Source of the DNA: an uncultured Planctomycetota bacterium
GTDB lineage: Bacteria; Planctomycetota; Phycisphaerae; Phycisphaerales; UBA5793
Assembly: GCA_900696685.1 (NCBI GenBank)
Contig: CAADHA010000207.1
Span: 1 to 39,251, forward strand
Length of the DNA: 39,251 bases
Reading direction: 5' to 3'
In this document: in pieces, positions 32,491 to 39,251 of the stretch
Layout of the letters: each line of letters opens with the position of its first letter
How positions within the stretch are numbered: the first letter of the stretch is position 1
Notes under the pieces: generated by a model
Told to the model about the DNA's origin: nothing
Database searches by the model: none
What the model saw: only the letters and a program-made list of their open reading frames with translations
Made by a program: the position numbers and the translations under genes

Positions 32491-34374
32491 TCACATCGGC
32501 GGCGTGTACGTCAGGCCTCCGTCGATGCCCAGCGGGATGTCCAGCGCCATCCACACGATCAGCAGAATCGTCCAGATGATCGTGAACACGATCGTGTAGG
32601 GCATCATCAGCGAGATGAGAGTTCCCATGCCCGAGCGCGGCACGTACTTCTGCATGAAGACGAGGATGATGATGAGGTAGGCGTTGAGGGGCGTGATGAT
32701 GTTGCTCGTCGAGTCGCCGATGCGGTACGCCGCCTGCGTCAGTTCCGGCGAGATGCCCACCATCATGAACATAGGCACGAAGATCGGCGCGAAGATCGAC
32801 CACTTCGCCGACATCGAGCCGACAAACAGGTTGAACGTCAGCGTCACGAGGATGAACGCGACCACGAGTACCTGCGGCGACAACTCGGCCCGGCCAAGCG
32901 CCTGCCCCCCCCACAATGCCAGCATCGTGTCCAGGCCCGAGTACTTGAAGTGCTCGATGAACTGCCCCGCAAAGAAGGCCAGCACGATGATCGGCGCCAT
33001 CGACATCATCGTGTCCAGGAACAGTTTCGCCAGGTCGCGGTCGTTGCGGATCGTGTGCAGCGTCAGCCCGTAGGCCAGGCCGGGGAAGATGAACGAAAGC
33101 AGCATGAGCGGGACGATCGTGTTGACCCAACGGTCGAAGCGCTCCGTGCTCTTCACGAGAATCAGCCGGTCATCGGGTCGGTGCACGTCCTTGGCCGGCG
33201 GCGGGCCCTGGCGCGCCGTGTCCCATCGCTCGGCGATGCGCCACTCGATGCGCAGGCCGTCCTCGCCCCTGGCCTGCGCCTTGACGCGCTCCTCTGCCTC
33301 CTTCAGCGCGGCGCGGTCGGGAAGGACGCCGGCGTGCCCCTGCTCGATGAGCACGGGCAGGCGGTAGGTGTAGAGCGGCGCGCCGGGAATCACGATTGAC
33401 GCGATCAGCAGCGCCATGACCAGCGCGAACGTCAGGCCTGCTACGCCCAGTCCTCGAATCTCCGCCGGCTTGAGCCGCTGCTGCGCGACCTCGTCCGCCG
33501 TCGGCTCGACCGGCCCGCCGTCCTCCGGCGACTTGCGGTTCACGCGCCGCTCGACAAAAAGGGCCGTCACGCCCCAGCCCGTGAAGGTGATCACAACCGT
33601 CGAAGCGATCATGAACCACCAGTTGCACGCGGGATTGACGCTGTAGTTGGGATCGATCGCCTGCGCACCCGGTCCGGTCAGCGAGGCGAGAAGCGGATCA
33701 AGGCCCGTGATGAAGAGATTGGCGTTGAAGCCCGCCGACACGCCTGCGAAGACGGCCGCGATGCCCACGAGAGGCGAGCGGCCCACGGCCTTGTACAGCG
33801 CCGCCGCCAGCGGCGGCAGGACCACGTAACCTGCATCCGTCGCCAGCGACGACATCACGCCGATGAACACCATTGCCGGCGTGAGCAGGCCCGCCGGCAC
33901 AAAAAGCATGAACCCCTTAAGTAGCGCCGCGATCAGCCCCGTCCGCTCCGCGATCCCGATCCCGAGCATGCCCACGAGCACGATGCCCAGCGGAGGAAAG
34001 AGGCGGAAGTTGTCCACCATCTTCGAGAGCGCCCAGTAAAGCCCCTCGCGCGTCAGCAGGCTCTTGGCGCGGTACACCTCGCCCGTCTCGCGCCACTCGA
34101 CGAGCACCTTGCCCGTCTGCGGGTCCTTGACCTGTTCAACGCGCATGGTTCCGTCGACTTGCCGCACTTCCTGCGTCACGCGCTTGGGCAGGACCTTGTG
34201 GACTTCCCAGCCCAGGCCGGCCGCGATGGCCGACAGGATCATGATGAGGATGGTGCCGAGGAGAAAGAGCGTGGCGGGATCGGGCAACTTGTTGCCGACC
34301 CACTCGATGAAGTCGAGGATGCCTCTGGTTCCGCCCGTTCCGTCGCCCGCGCCGCTTCCGCTGGTGTTCGCCAT
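32491..34374 (-). CDS. AbgT-family transporter
   Basis: A 627-residue inner-membrane protein of the AbgT family (E. coli AbgT imports p-aminobenzoyl-glutamate; MtrF-type members export sulfonamides). Family signs: FIEWVGNKLPDPATLFLLGTILI at the start, GVSAGFNANLFITGLDPLLASLT, FNLFVGSMSAKWSIFAPIFVPMFM and YRIGDSTSNIITPLNAYLIIIL. About 10-12 helices are predicted. There are two large hydrophilic insertions, about residues 58-105 and 310-420; the second splits by a hydrophobic stretch and carries a segment ending RPDDRLILVKSTERFDRWVN. ATG 34374 has AAGGAG about 10 nt upstream. It is the first gene of a minus-strand unit with the GH38-like enzyme and possibly ribokinase. Substrate unknown. Confidence 0.88.
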   Translation of the reverse strand: MANTSGSGAGDGTGGTRGILDFIEWVGNKLPDPATLFLLGTILIMILSAIAAGLGWEVHKVLPKRVTQEVRQVDGTMRVEQVKDPQTGKVLVEWRETGEVYRAKSLLTREGLYWALSKMVDNFRLFPPLGIVLVGMLGIGIAERTGLIAALLKGFMLFVPAGLLTPAMVFIGVMSSLATDAGYVVLPPLAAALYKAVGRSPLVGIAAVFAGVSAGFNANLFITGLDPLLASLTGPGAQAIDPNYSVNPACNWWFMIASTVVITFTGWGVTALFVERRVNRKSPEDGGPVEPTADEVAQQRLKPAEIRGLGVAGLTFALVMALLIASIVIPGAPLYTYRLPVLIEQGHAGVLPDRAALKEAEERVKAQARGEDGLRIEWRIAERWDTARQGPPPAKDVHRPDDRLILVKSTERFDRWVNTIVPLMLLSFIFPGLAYGLTLHTIRNDRDLAKLFLDTMMSMAPIIVLAFFAGQFIEHFKYSGLDTMLALWGGQALGRAELSPQVLVVAFILVTLTFNLFVGSMSAKWSIFAPIFVPMFMMVGISPELTQAAYRIGDSTSNIITPLNAYLIIILVFMQKYVPRSGMGTLISLMMPYTIVFTIIWTILLIVWMALDIPLGIDGGLTYTPPM

Positions 34375-34510
34375 CGCCCGGGTCTCCTTTCCGGCCCCGC
34401 CGAGCCTGGGCGGGGTGGGATGGTTATAGCGTCCAGACCGGGGCGGCGAAAGGGGGCGTGTCCGGCCATCGACGATTTCATCCGGCGTCAAACCAGCGTT
34501 GCAGGTGCGG

Positions 34511-35182
34511 CTACGAAAGCGTTGACGCAATGAGACGCGCCCACCACTCCGCGGCCGCGCCGGCCGCCTTGAAAGCGTAATCCGAGAACACCACGAATGT
34601 CAGGATGAAGCACGCGAGGCTCACCGGGCCGGCCGCCTGGTGGTGGTAGAGCCGATCAACCGACGGCGAGAGCGCGGCCGCGATCCGCGACCCGTCGAGC
34701 GGGAGGATCGGCAGCAGGTTCAGCCCCATCAGCACGAGGTTGAGCATTCCGCCCGTCCACAGGAACGTGTGCAGGTTCTGCGCGAAGTCGCCCGGCGGGC
34801 TGGTGCTGCGCCACACCAGCCCCCAGAGGATTCCCAGCGCGGTGAGGGCGACGAGCGCGAGGAGCAGGTTCATCGCCGGACCCGCGGCCGCGACTTTGGC
34901 GTCACCCAGCCGGCCGTCCCGGAAGCGGCTCGGGTTGACGGGCATCAGCCCCCACGCCACGCCGACGATGGCGAACATGAGCAGCGAGAACCGCCCCATG
35001 TGCACAAGCGGGTTCAAATTCATGTGGCCGAGGACGATGGGCGTGTCGTCGCCCTGCTCGATCGCGGCCCACCCGTGCGCCAGTTCGTGCAGGCAGATGG
35101 AGAGAATGACCCAGAAGGCCCAACTGAACAGCAGCACATAACCGCCGGACTCAAGCAGACGCTGGACCCACCATGAACTCAT
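34511..35182 (-). CDS. Site-2 protease family membrane metalloprotease (M50)
   Basis: A 223-residue multi-pass protein. The zinc site HELAH lies in the first helix pair (ICLHELAHGWAAIEQGDD, His32-Glu33-His36), and the second motif NxxPxxxxDG is NLLPILPLDGSRI at about residues 165-177. Five or six hydrophobic helices are seen. The short single-domain form without PDZ or CBS domains is common in bacteria; substrates of such proteins are mostly unknown. AAAGPAMNLLLALVAL is the usual conserved third helix. ATG 35182 fits the protein core, although no well-spaced Shine-Dalgarno sequence is seen. It is 28 bp downstream of the sulfotransferase gene on the same strand. Confidence 0.87.
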   Translation of the reverse strand: MSSWWVQRLLESGGYVLLFSWAFWVILSICLHELAHGWAAIEQGDDTPIVLGHMNLNPLVHMGRFSLLMFAIVGVAWGLMPVNPSRFRDGRLGDAKVAAAGPAMNLLLALVALTALGILWGLVWRSTSPPGDFAQNLHTFLWTGGMLNLVLMGLNLLPILPLDGSRIAAALSPSVDRLYHHQAAGPVSLACFILTFVVFSDYAFKAAGAAAEWWARLIASTLS

Positions 35183-35210
35183 CGCGTGCGATGATACTCC
35201 CCGGAACTCC

Positions 35211-36167
35211 TCACGACGCGCGCGCCAGCGAGCGCTTCGCTTTGTGCGCGACGTGGGCTGCGGTGTCGAGCGCCACCCAGACCGGATGCCGTTTTCGCCA
35301 GCCCGAGACCGGCTTGTAGCCGAGCCTCGCCATCGTCGGCCCCGCGAGGCGCTCGACGAGGGCGACCTGCCGCGGCGTGAGTTCCGAGCGGTAGCGCCCG
35401 ATCGATGCGTCCGAGAGCGGGCGGCGCGTCTGGCCCTTCCACTCCGACTCGCGCTCGTGGAAACCCGTCTGCGCGCGCTCGTGGTAGCGCAGCATCTCCG
35501 GCTCGAAATCCTCGCCGAGGAAGTTGCAGAGGCGGCGCAGCTCGTCCTCCGGCTGAGCGACGAGCGTCTCGAAGCGCACGCCGGTGTAGCGCTGCGGCGG
35601 CATTTCATCGCACAATCTGCGGTGGTCGTCGAGGATCTTGCGCCAGTTCCGCGCGTGGTCGCGGACGGAAGGCTCCGTCCACTCCATGCCGAGCATGGAG
35701 GCGACGACATCGCGCGGATCGCGGTAGACGTGGATGAACTTCGCGGCGGGGAAAACCGCCCTGATGCGCCGCGCGCACTTGCAGTGCAGCGGGCTCTTCT
35801 CGCCCAGCCGCGCCTTGCCGCTGCGCGACTGCCACGCGCGCATCAGCGCGAGAAACAGCGAAGCGGCGCTGCGGTCGCCCTCCCGCATCCGCCGCTCGAC
35901 CTCATCGCGCTCCAGTCCCATGTCGGCCCAGTCCTGCGAGGCGAAGTAGTCCTCGAGCCACGCCTCGAAGCGGTCCGCCGGCAGGGGGTCGCCGCCGAAG
36001 CGAGGCTCGACCGGGTCGTGCCGCTGGAAGAACTTCGTCTCCGGCGGGATGTCCAGGCGCGAATGCGACGCCAGCATCGCCTGCAGAAGCGTCGTCCCGC
36101 TGCGGCCCGTGCCGACGATGAAGAACAGACCTTCGGCCAGTGGGTCGGTTGCGGGCATCAGGCTCAT
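35211..36167 (-). CDS. Sulfotransferase family protein
   Basis: A 318-residue PAPS-dependent sulfotransferase. The 5'-phosphosulfate loop is FIVGTGRSGTTLLQAMLASHS (about 16-36), and the 3'-phosphate site is FIHVYRDPRDVVASMLG with conserved Arg and Ser. KFFQRHDPVEP and GEKSPLHCKC (the TP-H-like segment) complete the family pattern. The acceptor is unknown; in planctomycetes these often modify cell-surface glycans or lipids, and a glycosyltransferase lies divergently next door. Start choice: ATG 36167 or the ATG three codons later at 36158. A TATAAT hexamer ends 7 nt before the second ATG and overlaps the first, so the shorter form (leaderless) may be the real one. Confidence 0.85.
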   Translation of the reverse strand: MSLMPATDPLAEGLFFIVGTGRSGTTLLQAMLASHSRLDIPPETKFFQRHDPVEPRFGGDPLPADRFEAWLEDYFASQDWADMGLERDEVERRMREGDRSAASLFLALMRAWQSRSGKARLGEKSPLHCKCARRIRAVFPAAKFIHVYRDPRDVVASMLGMEWTEPSVRDHARNWRKILDDHRRLCDEMPPQRYTGVRFETLVAQPEDELRRLCNFLGEDFEPEMLRYHERAQTGFHERESEWKGQTRRPLSDASIGRYRSELTPRQVALVERLAGPTMARLGYKPVSGWRKRHPVWVALDTAAHVAHKAKRSLARAS

Positions 36168-36171
36168 TATA
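36166..36171 (-). promoter_or_regulatory. TATAAT -10 box of sulfotransferase gene
   Basis: A perfect TATAAT on the minus strand, followed by GAGCCTG and then ATG (36158). The spacing would place the transcription start at or next to that ATG. No good -35 box is visible. Candidate leaderless promoter. Confidence 0.45.
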
Positions 36172-36232
36172 GTTGGGCCGTTGCGGCATCCGGGCGTGGC
36201 CGGCGCCGCTGGCTGGTCTGCGCGGGAGGCTT

Positions 36233-37153
36233 ATGAACGTCTGCGTCGTCATGCCGGTGTACAACGCAACCGCCTCGGTCGCAGGGGCGATCGGCAGCGC
36301 GCTCGCCGAGCCGCGCGTCTCCGCCGTGATCATCATCGACGACGGCTCGACGGACGGCAGCGCCGACACGGCCCGCTCCCTCGCCGACGCCCGCATCGCC
36401 GTCGAATCACGGCCCAACGCCGGGCCGGGCGCAGCGCGCAACCGCGGCATCGAAGTCGCCCTGTCCAAGCCGGGCGTGACGCACGTTCTCTTCCTTGACG
36501 CCGACGACCAGTGGCTGCGCGGCTCGCTCGACGCCGTCGCCGCGATCGTCGCCGAACATCCGCGCGCCGGCCTTATCGTCGGCGGCCGCGTCGAAGTGGA
36601 CGGCGGCGAGGAGCGCAGGGCCATCCCCCCGGCCGACTGGGCGGACCGCGTGCTCGCGGTGCGCGGCGCGATCTTCCGCCCCCAGCCTTTCTTCGGCACG
36701 TCGGGAATGATCGTCGCCCGGCGCATTGTCGAGCAGGGCGTGCGCTTCGATCCGCGCCTGCGCATCGGCGAGGACCGCGACTTCGCGTACCGGGCCGCCG
36801 CCCTCGCGCCGGCGTACATAACCTCGCGCGTCCTGCTGCGCGTCACGCTGCACCGGGGGGGCGACAACCTCACCGGCCCGGCCCACCTGCACCGCTGGCT
36901 GCACGATCACCTGCGCCTCATCGAGTGGCATGCTCAGGACCAGGGCGCCGCCGAGGCGCTGCACCAACAGGCTGACTGGCTGCTGGCCCACGCCAGCCGG
37001 ATGCTGGCGCGGCGCGGCGAGGCGATCGAGGCGCAGGTGTGGCGGGCGTACATGGACTGCTACCACGCGATGGGCTGGCCTAGGCCGTGGCGGGCGCTCC
37101 GCTGGCGCTGGCTGCTCGCCCCGGCGATGCGGCCGTTCGTCCGGCGGCGGTGA
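36233..37153 (+). CDS. Glycosyltransferase family 2
   Basis: A 306-residue GT-A-fold transferase. The N-terminus MNVCVVMPVYNATASVAGAIGSAL is the GT2 start. IIIDDGSTDGS (Asp36-Asp37) binds the nucleotide, and the metal-binding DxD is Asp89-Ala-Asp91 in VLFLDADDQW. NAGPGAARNRGI is the conserved loop between them. A later RIGEDRDFAYRAA holds the ED(x)D acceptor-side motif. ATG 36233 has GGAGG 4 nt upstream. There are no transmembrane segments, so it is soluble or peripheral. The sugar donor is unknown. It is divergent from the sulfotransferase with a 65-bp gap, suggesting a shared surface-glycan role, which is inference. Confidence 0.9.
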   Translation: MNVCVVMPVYNATASVAGAIGSALAEPRVSAVIIIDDGSTDGSADTARSLADARIAVESRPNAGPGAARNRGIEVALSKPGVTHVLFLDADDQWLRGSLDAVAAIVAEHPRAGLIVGGRVEVDGGEERRAIPPADWADRVLAVRGAIFRPQPFFGTSGMIVARRIVEQGVRFDPRLRIGEDRDFAYRAAALAPAYITSRVLLRVTLHRGGDNLTGPAHLHRWLHDHLRLIEWHAQDQGAAEALHQQADWLLAHASRMLARRGEAIEAQVWRAYMDCYHAMGWPRPWRALRWRWLLAPAMRPFVRRR

Positions 37154-37208
37154 AGGGGCGGTGCGAAGAGACGGCGGTCCACGCGTGGAGTTTCTCCGGC
37201 CGCGCGGC

Positions 37209-37601
37209 CTATTGCGGTATCTGCACGACGTTGCTCGTCGTGCAGCGAGTTCCATCCCACTCGATCATCTGGAGGTAGCCTCCGCACATTTGCGATGAAG
37301 CGATTCCAGTCAGTCGCCCCGATCCCTGCCATCCCGTGCGGAAGAAGGCGACGGCCCGGAGGTTGTGCGTTCCAAGCCCGAGGCGGGCGCCCCAGCACGG
37401 TCCCCAACTGATGAGAAACTCGCCTTCGTTCTCGGCAAATGCCAGGGCACAGGGCCGCTCGGGTCGCGCGCCTTTCCATTGCATTGTCATCCGCCCTGGA
37501 CACTCGCCATCGAGCGAAATGACGATCTGCGCGCGAGCGCCGCGCGCCGCGCCGAGGCAGGCGACCGCGGCGAGCACTGCGGCAACGAATGATCCTCTCA
37601 T
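37209..37601 (-). CDS. Small secreted protein, copy 2 of tandem pair
   Basis: A 130-residue exported protein: signal peptide about 1-25 (VAAVLAAVACLGAARGARA), then a beta-rich domain with four or more cysteines (GECPGRM, GPCWGARLGLGTHNLRAVAFFRTG, MCGGYLQM, TRCTTSNVVQIPQ). It is clearly homologous to the next gene upstream: CPGR, LGLGT, CGG[YF][LV]QMI and the last ten residues TTSNVVQIPQ align. The ATG at 37601 is preceded by AAGGAGG, which lies just after the stop of the upstream copy, so the two are translationally coupled. No catalytic motif is seen. It resembles a free-standing version of C-terminal modules found on planctomycete secreted proteins. Confidence 0.75.
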   Translation of the reverse strand: MRGSFVAAVLAAVACLGAARGARAQIVISLDGECPGRMTMQWKGARPERPCALAFAENEGEFLISWGPCWGARLGLGTHNLRAVAFFRTGWQGSGRLTGIASSQMCGGYLQMIEWDGTRCTTSNVVQIPQ

Positions 37602-37612
37602 GCGACCCTCCT

Positions 37613-38026
37613 TCACTGCGGAATCTGGACGACGTTACTGGTGGTGCATGGGATTCCGTCTTGCACGATCATTTGGACGAATCCGCCGCAGGCTGCCGTC
37701 GGAGCGCGGCCCCCCAGTTCGCCTGCGCCATCCGGACCGCTGCGAAAGATCCGCACCAGGCGCAAGCCGCTGGTTCCGAGTCCAAGGACGGTGTGGCCGC
37801 AGGGCCCCTGCGGCAGAGTGACTTCTCCCCGGCTCTGGCTGAACCACAGGCCGGCCCACTCATTTGGCGCCGCGCCTTCCCAGTTCACCACGATTCGGCC
37901 CGGACATTGCCCATGGACGCCAATCACCAGAGAATCAGGCCCACTCGCCCCCTCGAGCATGTCCATCCGGCCGGTCTCCGCAAGAGCGCTCCCAAGCAGC
38001 ACAAGACAAGATAGCATGAGGCCCAT
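37613..38026 (-). CDS. Small secreted protein, copy 1 of tandem pair
   Basis: A 137-residue exported protein. The signal peptide is at the N-terminus (MGLMLSCLVLLGSALA), followed by one beta-rich domain with paired cysteines (GQCPGRIVVNWEGAAP, QGPCGHTVLGLGTSGLRLVRIFRSG, AACGGFVQMIVQDGIPCTTSNVVQIPQ). It is a paralogue of the following gene. The ATG at 38026 is supported by GGAGG 7-8 nt upstream. It lies 29 bp after the second subtilase on the same strand, so the three genes probably form one unit. Function unknown; possibly a carbohydrate- or surface-binding module or a protease accessory protein. Confidence 0.75.
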   Translation of the reverse strand: MGLMLSCLVLLGSALAETGRMDMLEGASGPDSLVIGVHGQCPGRIVVNWEGAAPNEWAGLWFSQSRGEVTLPQGPCGHTVLGLGTSGLRLVRIFRSGPDGAGELGGRAPTAACGGFVQMIVQDGIPCTTSNVVQIPQ

Positions 38027-38055
38027 TTCATGTCCTCCGATTAGATTGGAGATAG

Positions 38056-39251
38056 TCAGTTTGAAGGAAACGAAAACTCGATCAGATTCGAAACTCGACA
38101 ATCGCTAAGGTCTACCGCCTGAAAGTAACGCGTTTGGCCGGCCCATTCCCCCGGTACAGTAGCCTCGTAAATGGCAGCCCCATTGCTTCCGGCTGTTGAT
38201 TCACCAAGTACGATTGCATCATTGCTTCCCACGTAGACGTTCGTGCAGCCGGAGACGGCAGTCTGCCCAGTTGACGAGCCGTAGTAGAAGCGAACCGTTG
38301 CGCCATTGCTCGCGCCCGCTGCCTTGAACTTGTTGCTAACGCCCGCCTCGCCCGGGTATGGATCACGAGACCAGAGATCTCCGGAAGCCAGGGCCAATGA
38401 GTTGAAAACATTAATGCGACCGTGGCCGTGAAGATTTGCCGAGTAGCCAACGATGGGATCACAACCCTGATACACCAGATTCAGAACTTCCTCTCCGGTC
38501 AGGCTTGGATCGGACGACCACAGAAGCGCGCAAAGCCCCGCGACCAGCGGCGTCGAGTAGGAGTTGCCGCCGGCGCCAAAGGTTCCGTAGGCGCTGTTCG
38601 AGCCGCACTTTGTCGAAAAGATGTCCGCGGCCGGAGCCATCACATCGAGAAACGCCCCAACCGGCGATCCGAAATCTGCGCTTTCAATCCAGCGAGCATC
38701 ATTTTGTTGCGTACCGCCAACGATGACAAGATACAGGAGCGGATCGTATTGGTAATCAGGATCGTTGCCCGCGGCTTGAAGAATCAGCACGTCATATGTA
38801 CCCGGAATCTCCTTGGAATTGTCATGGAAACGCAGCCAAGTGCTCGGGTTGGTTAGCGGAGCGCCCGATGTACTGCAAATCACACGGTCACCAGATTCAG
38901 CGGCGACCCACATCGCGTGAAGTTCGGTATCAATGGTCTGCGCCATCTTGAGCATGCGGTGTCTGAGCGACCAGCCGACTCCGCTAACGCCGACCCCGTT
39001 GTTACCTGTCGCAGCCGCAGCACCAAGCACTATCGAGCCATGACAATACCGACCTATGTCGTTGATGTTTCCACCCTGCGTTTCCCACAATTCCGTTTCG
39101 GCATTGTACCCTTCTCGTCGATACTCGTTTAGATGGCTCAGATCCTGGTGACCGACTTTCATTCCGGTGTCCACAAAGCTGATCACCACGTCATCGTGAC
39201 CGTCGGTGTCGATTTGCCAACCGGCGCAAGACTCGATTCGAAGATGATGCC
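38056..39251 (-). CDS. Subtilisin-like serine protease (S8), N-terminus cut
   Basis: A secreted-type S8 peptidase whose frame is open to the window end; the last codons visible read HHLRIESCAGWQIDTDGHDDVVISFVDTG, so the signal and propeptide are missing. The Asp site is FVDTGMKVGHQDL. The His site reads RYCHGSIVLGAAAA where GHGT is usual. The oxyanion Asn is in LQAAGNDPDY. The Ser site is GGNSYSTPLVAG where GTSMATP is usual; the triad residues themselves are all present. The C-terminal module (GASNGATVRFYYGSSTGQT...RYFQAVDLSDCRVSNLIEFSF) is the same class as in the subtilase ending at 26938. Base composition here is a little lower in GC than the neighbouring genes. Confidence 0.9.
   Translation of the reverse strand, partial: HHLRIESCAGWQIDTDGHDDVVISFVDTGMKVGHQDLSHLNEYRREGYNAETELWETQGGNINDIGRYCHGSIVLGAAAATGNNGVGVSGVGWSLRHRMLKMAQTIDTELHAMWVAAESGDRVICSTSGAPLTNPSTWLRFHDNSKEIPGTYDVLILQAAGNDPDYQYDPLLYLVIVGGTQQNDARWIESADFGSPVGAFLDVMAPAADIFSTKCGSNSAYGTFGAGGNSYSTPLVAGLCALLWSSDPSLTGEEVLNLVYQGCDPIVGYSANLHGHGRINVFNSLALASGDLWSRDPYPGEAGVSNKFKAAGASNGATVRFYYGSSTGQTAVSGCTNVYVGSNDAIVLGESTAGSNGAAIYEATVPGEWAGQTRYFQAVDLSDCRVSNLIEFSFPSN

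Noticed and set aside
31684..33399. Plus-strand open frame of 571 codons rich in His/Arg/Asp
   Set aside because: Antisense to the GH38-like and AbgT genes; composition reflects complementary codons of membrane and enzyme sequence.
1..39251. tRNA, rRNA, CRISPR arrays, prophage or transposase genes
   Set aside because: Gaps between genes were read on both strands. No cloverleaf, no regular spaced repeats and no integrase or transposase motifs were found. The palindromic elements seen are too short to encode anything.

Overview
This is a 39 kb, high-GC piece of bacterial chromosome, most likely from a Planctomycetota bacterium of the Phycisphaerae type. The evidence is an exported protein with a LEPR-XLL-like N-terminal tag (FEALERRALLSA), a squalene-hopene cyclase, subtilases with planctomycete-style C-terminal modules, a TlpA thioredoxin fused to a LolA-like domain, and many GTG/TTG starts. 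It reads as core chromosome with lineage-specific genes. I saw no prophage, transposase, CRISPR array, rRNA or tRNA.

Layout. 1-5.9 kb: 3' part of rmuC, a small HARE-HTH/AT-hook-like protein, parB with two parS-like palindromes in its divergent upstream region, an orphan histidine kinase, a GNAT acetyltransferase and a secreted TlpA-like thioredoxin. 5.9-13.5 kb, minus strand: three closely spaced genes read in the order outer-membrane beta-barrel, decaheme c-type cytochrome lipoprotein with an LVIVD beta-propeller, mnmE. 13.6-21 kb, plus strand: a 1305-residue surface protein with two HbpS/GlcG-like domains, a metzincin-like secreted protein, phosphatidylserine synthase and thymidylate kinase. 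21-25 kb: squalene-hopene cyclase (minus), an AsmA-like anchored protein (minus) and ndk (plus). 25-28.5 kb: a secreted propeller-like protein and a subtilase, both minus. 28.7-34.4 kb, minus: AbgT-family transporter, GH38-like glycosidase and ribokinase. 34.5-37.2 kb: M50 protease, sulfotransferase and GT2 glycosyltransferase. 37.2-39.25 kb, minus: a second subtilase (cut by the window end) followed by two duplicated small secreted proteins.

Best candidate for a new system: the beta-barrel plus decaheme/propeller lipoprotein (7271-13547) has the parts expected of a porin-cytochrome conduit for moving electrons across the outer membrane. It is transcribed away from a gene for a surface protein with two heme-binding-type (HbpS/GlcG) domains, 79 bp away. 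The electron-transfer role is inference.

Second theme: repeats inside coding sequence. A palindromic element supplies part of the cytochrome's signal peptide. The hopene cyclase carries an in-frame insertion of about 60 residues containing a 31-bp sequence whose exact copy lies just upstream of the same gene. Together with parB, parS and mnmE, gene content also hints that the replication origin may not be far away, although no dnaA, parA or DnaA-box cluster is visible.
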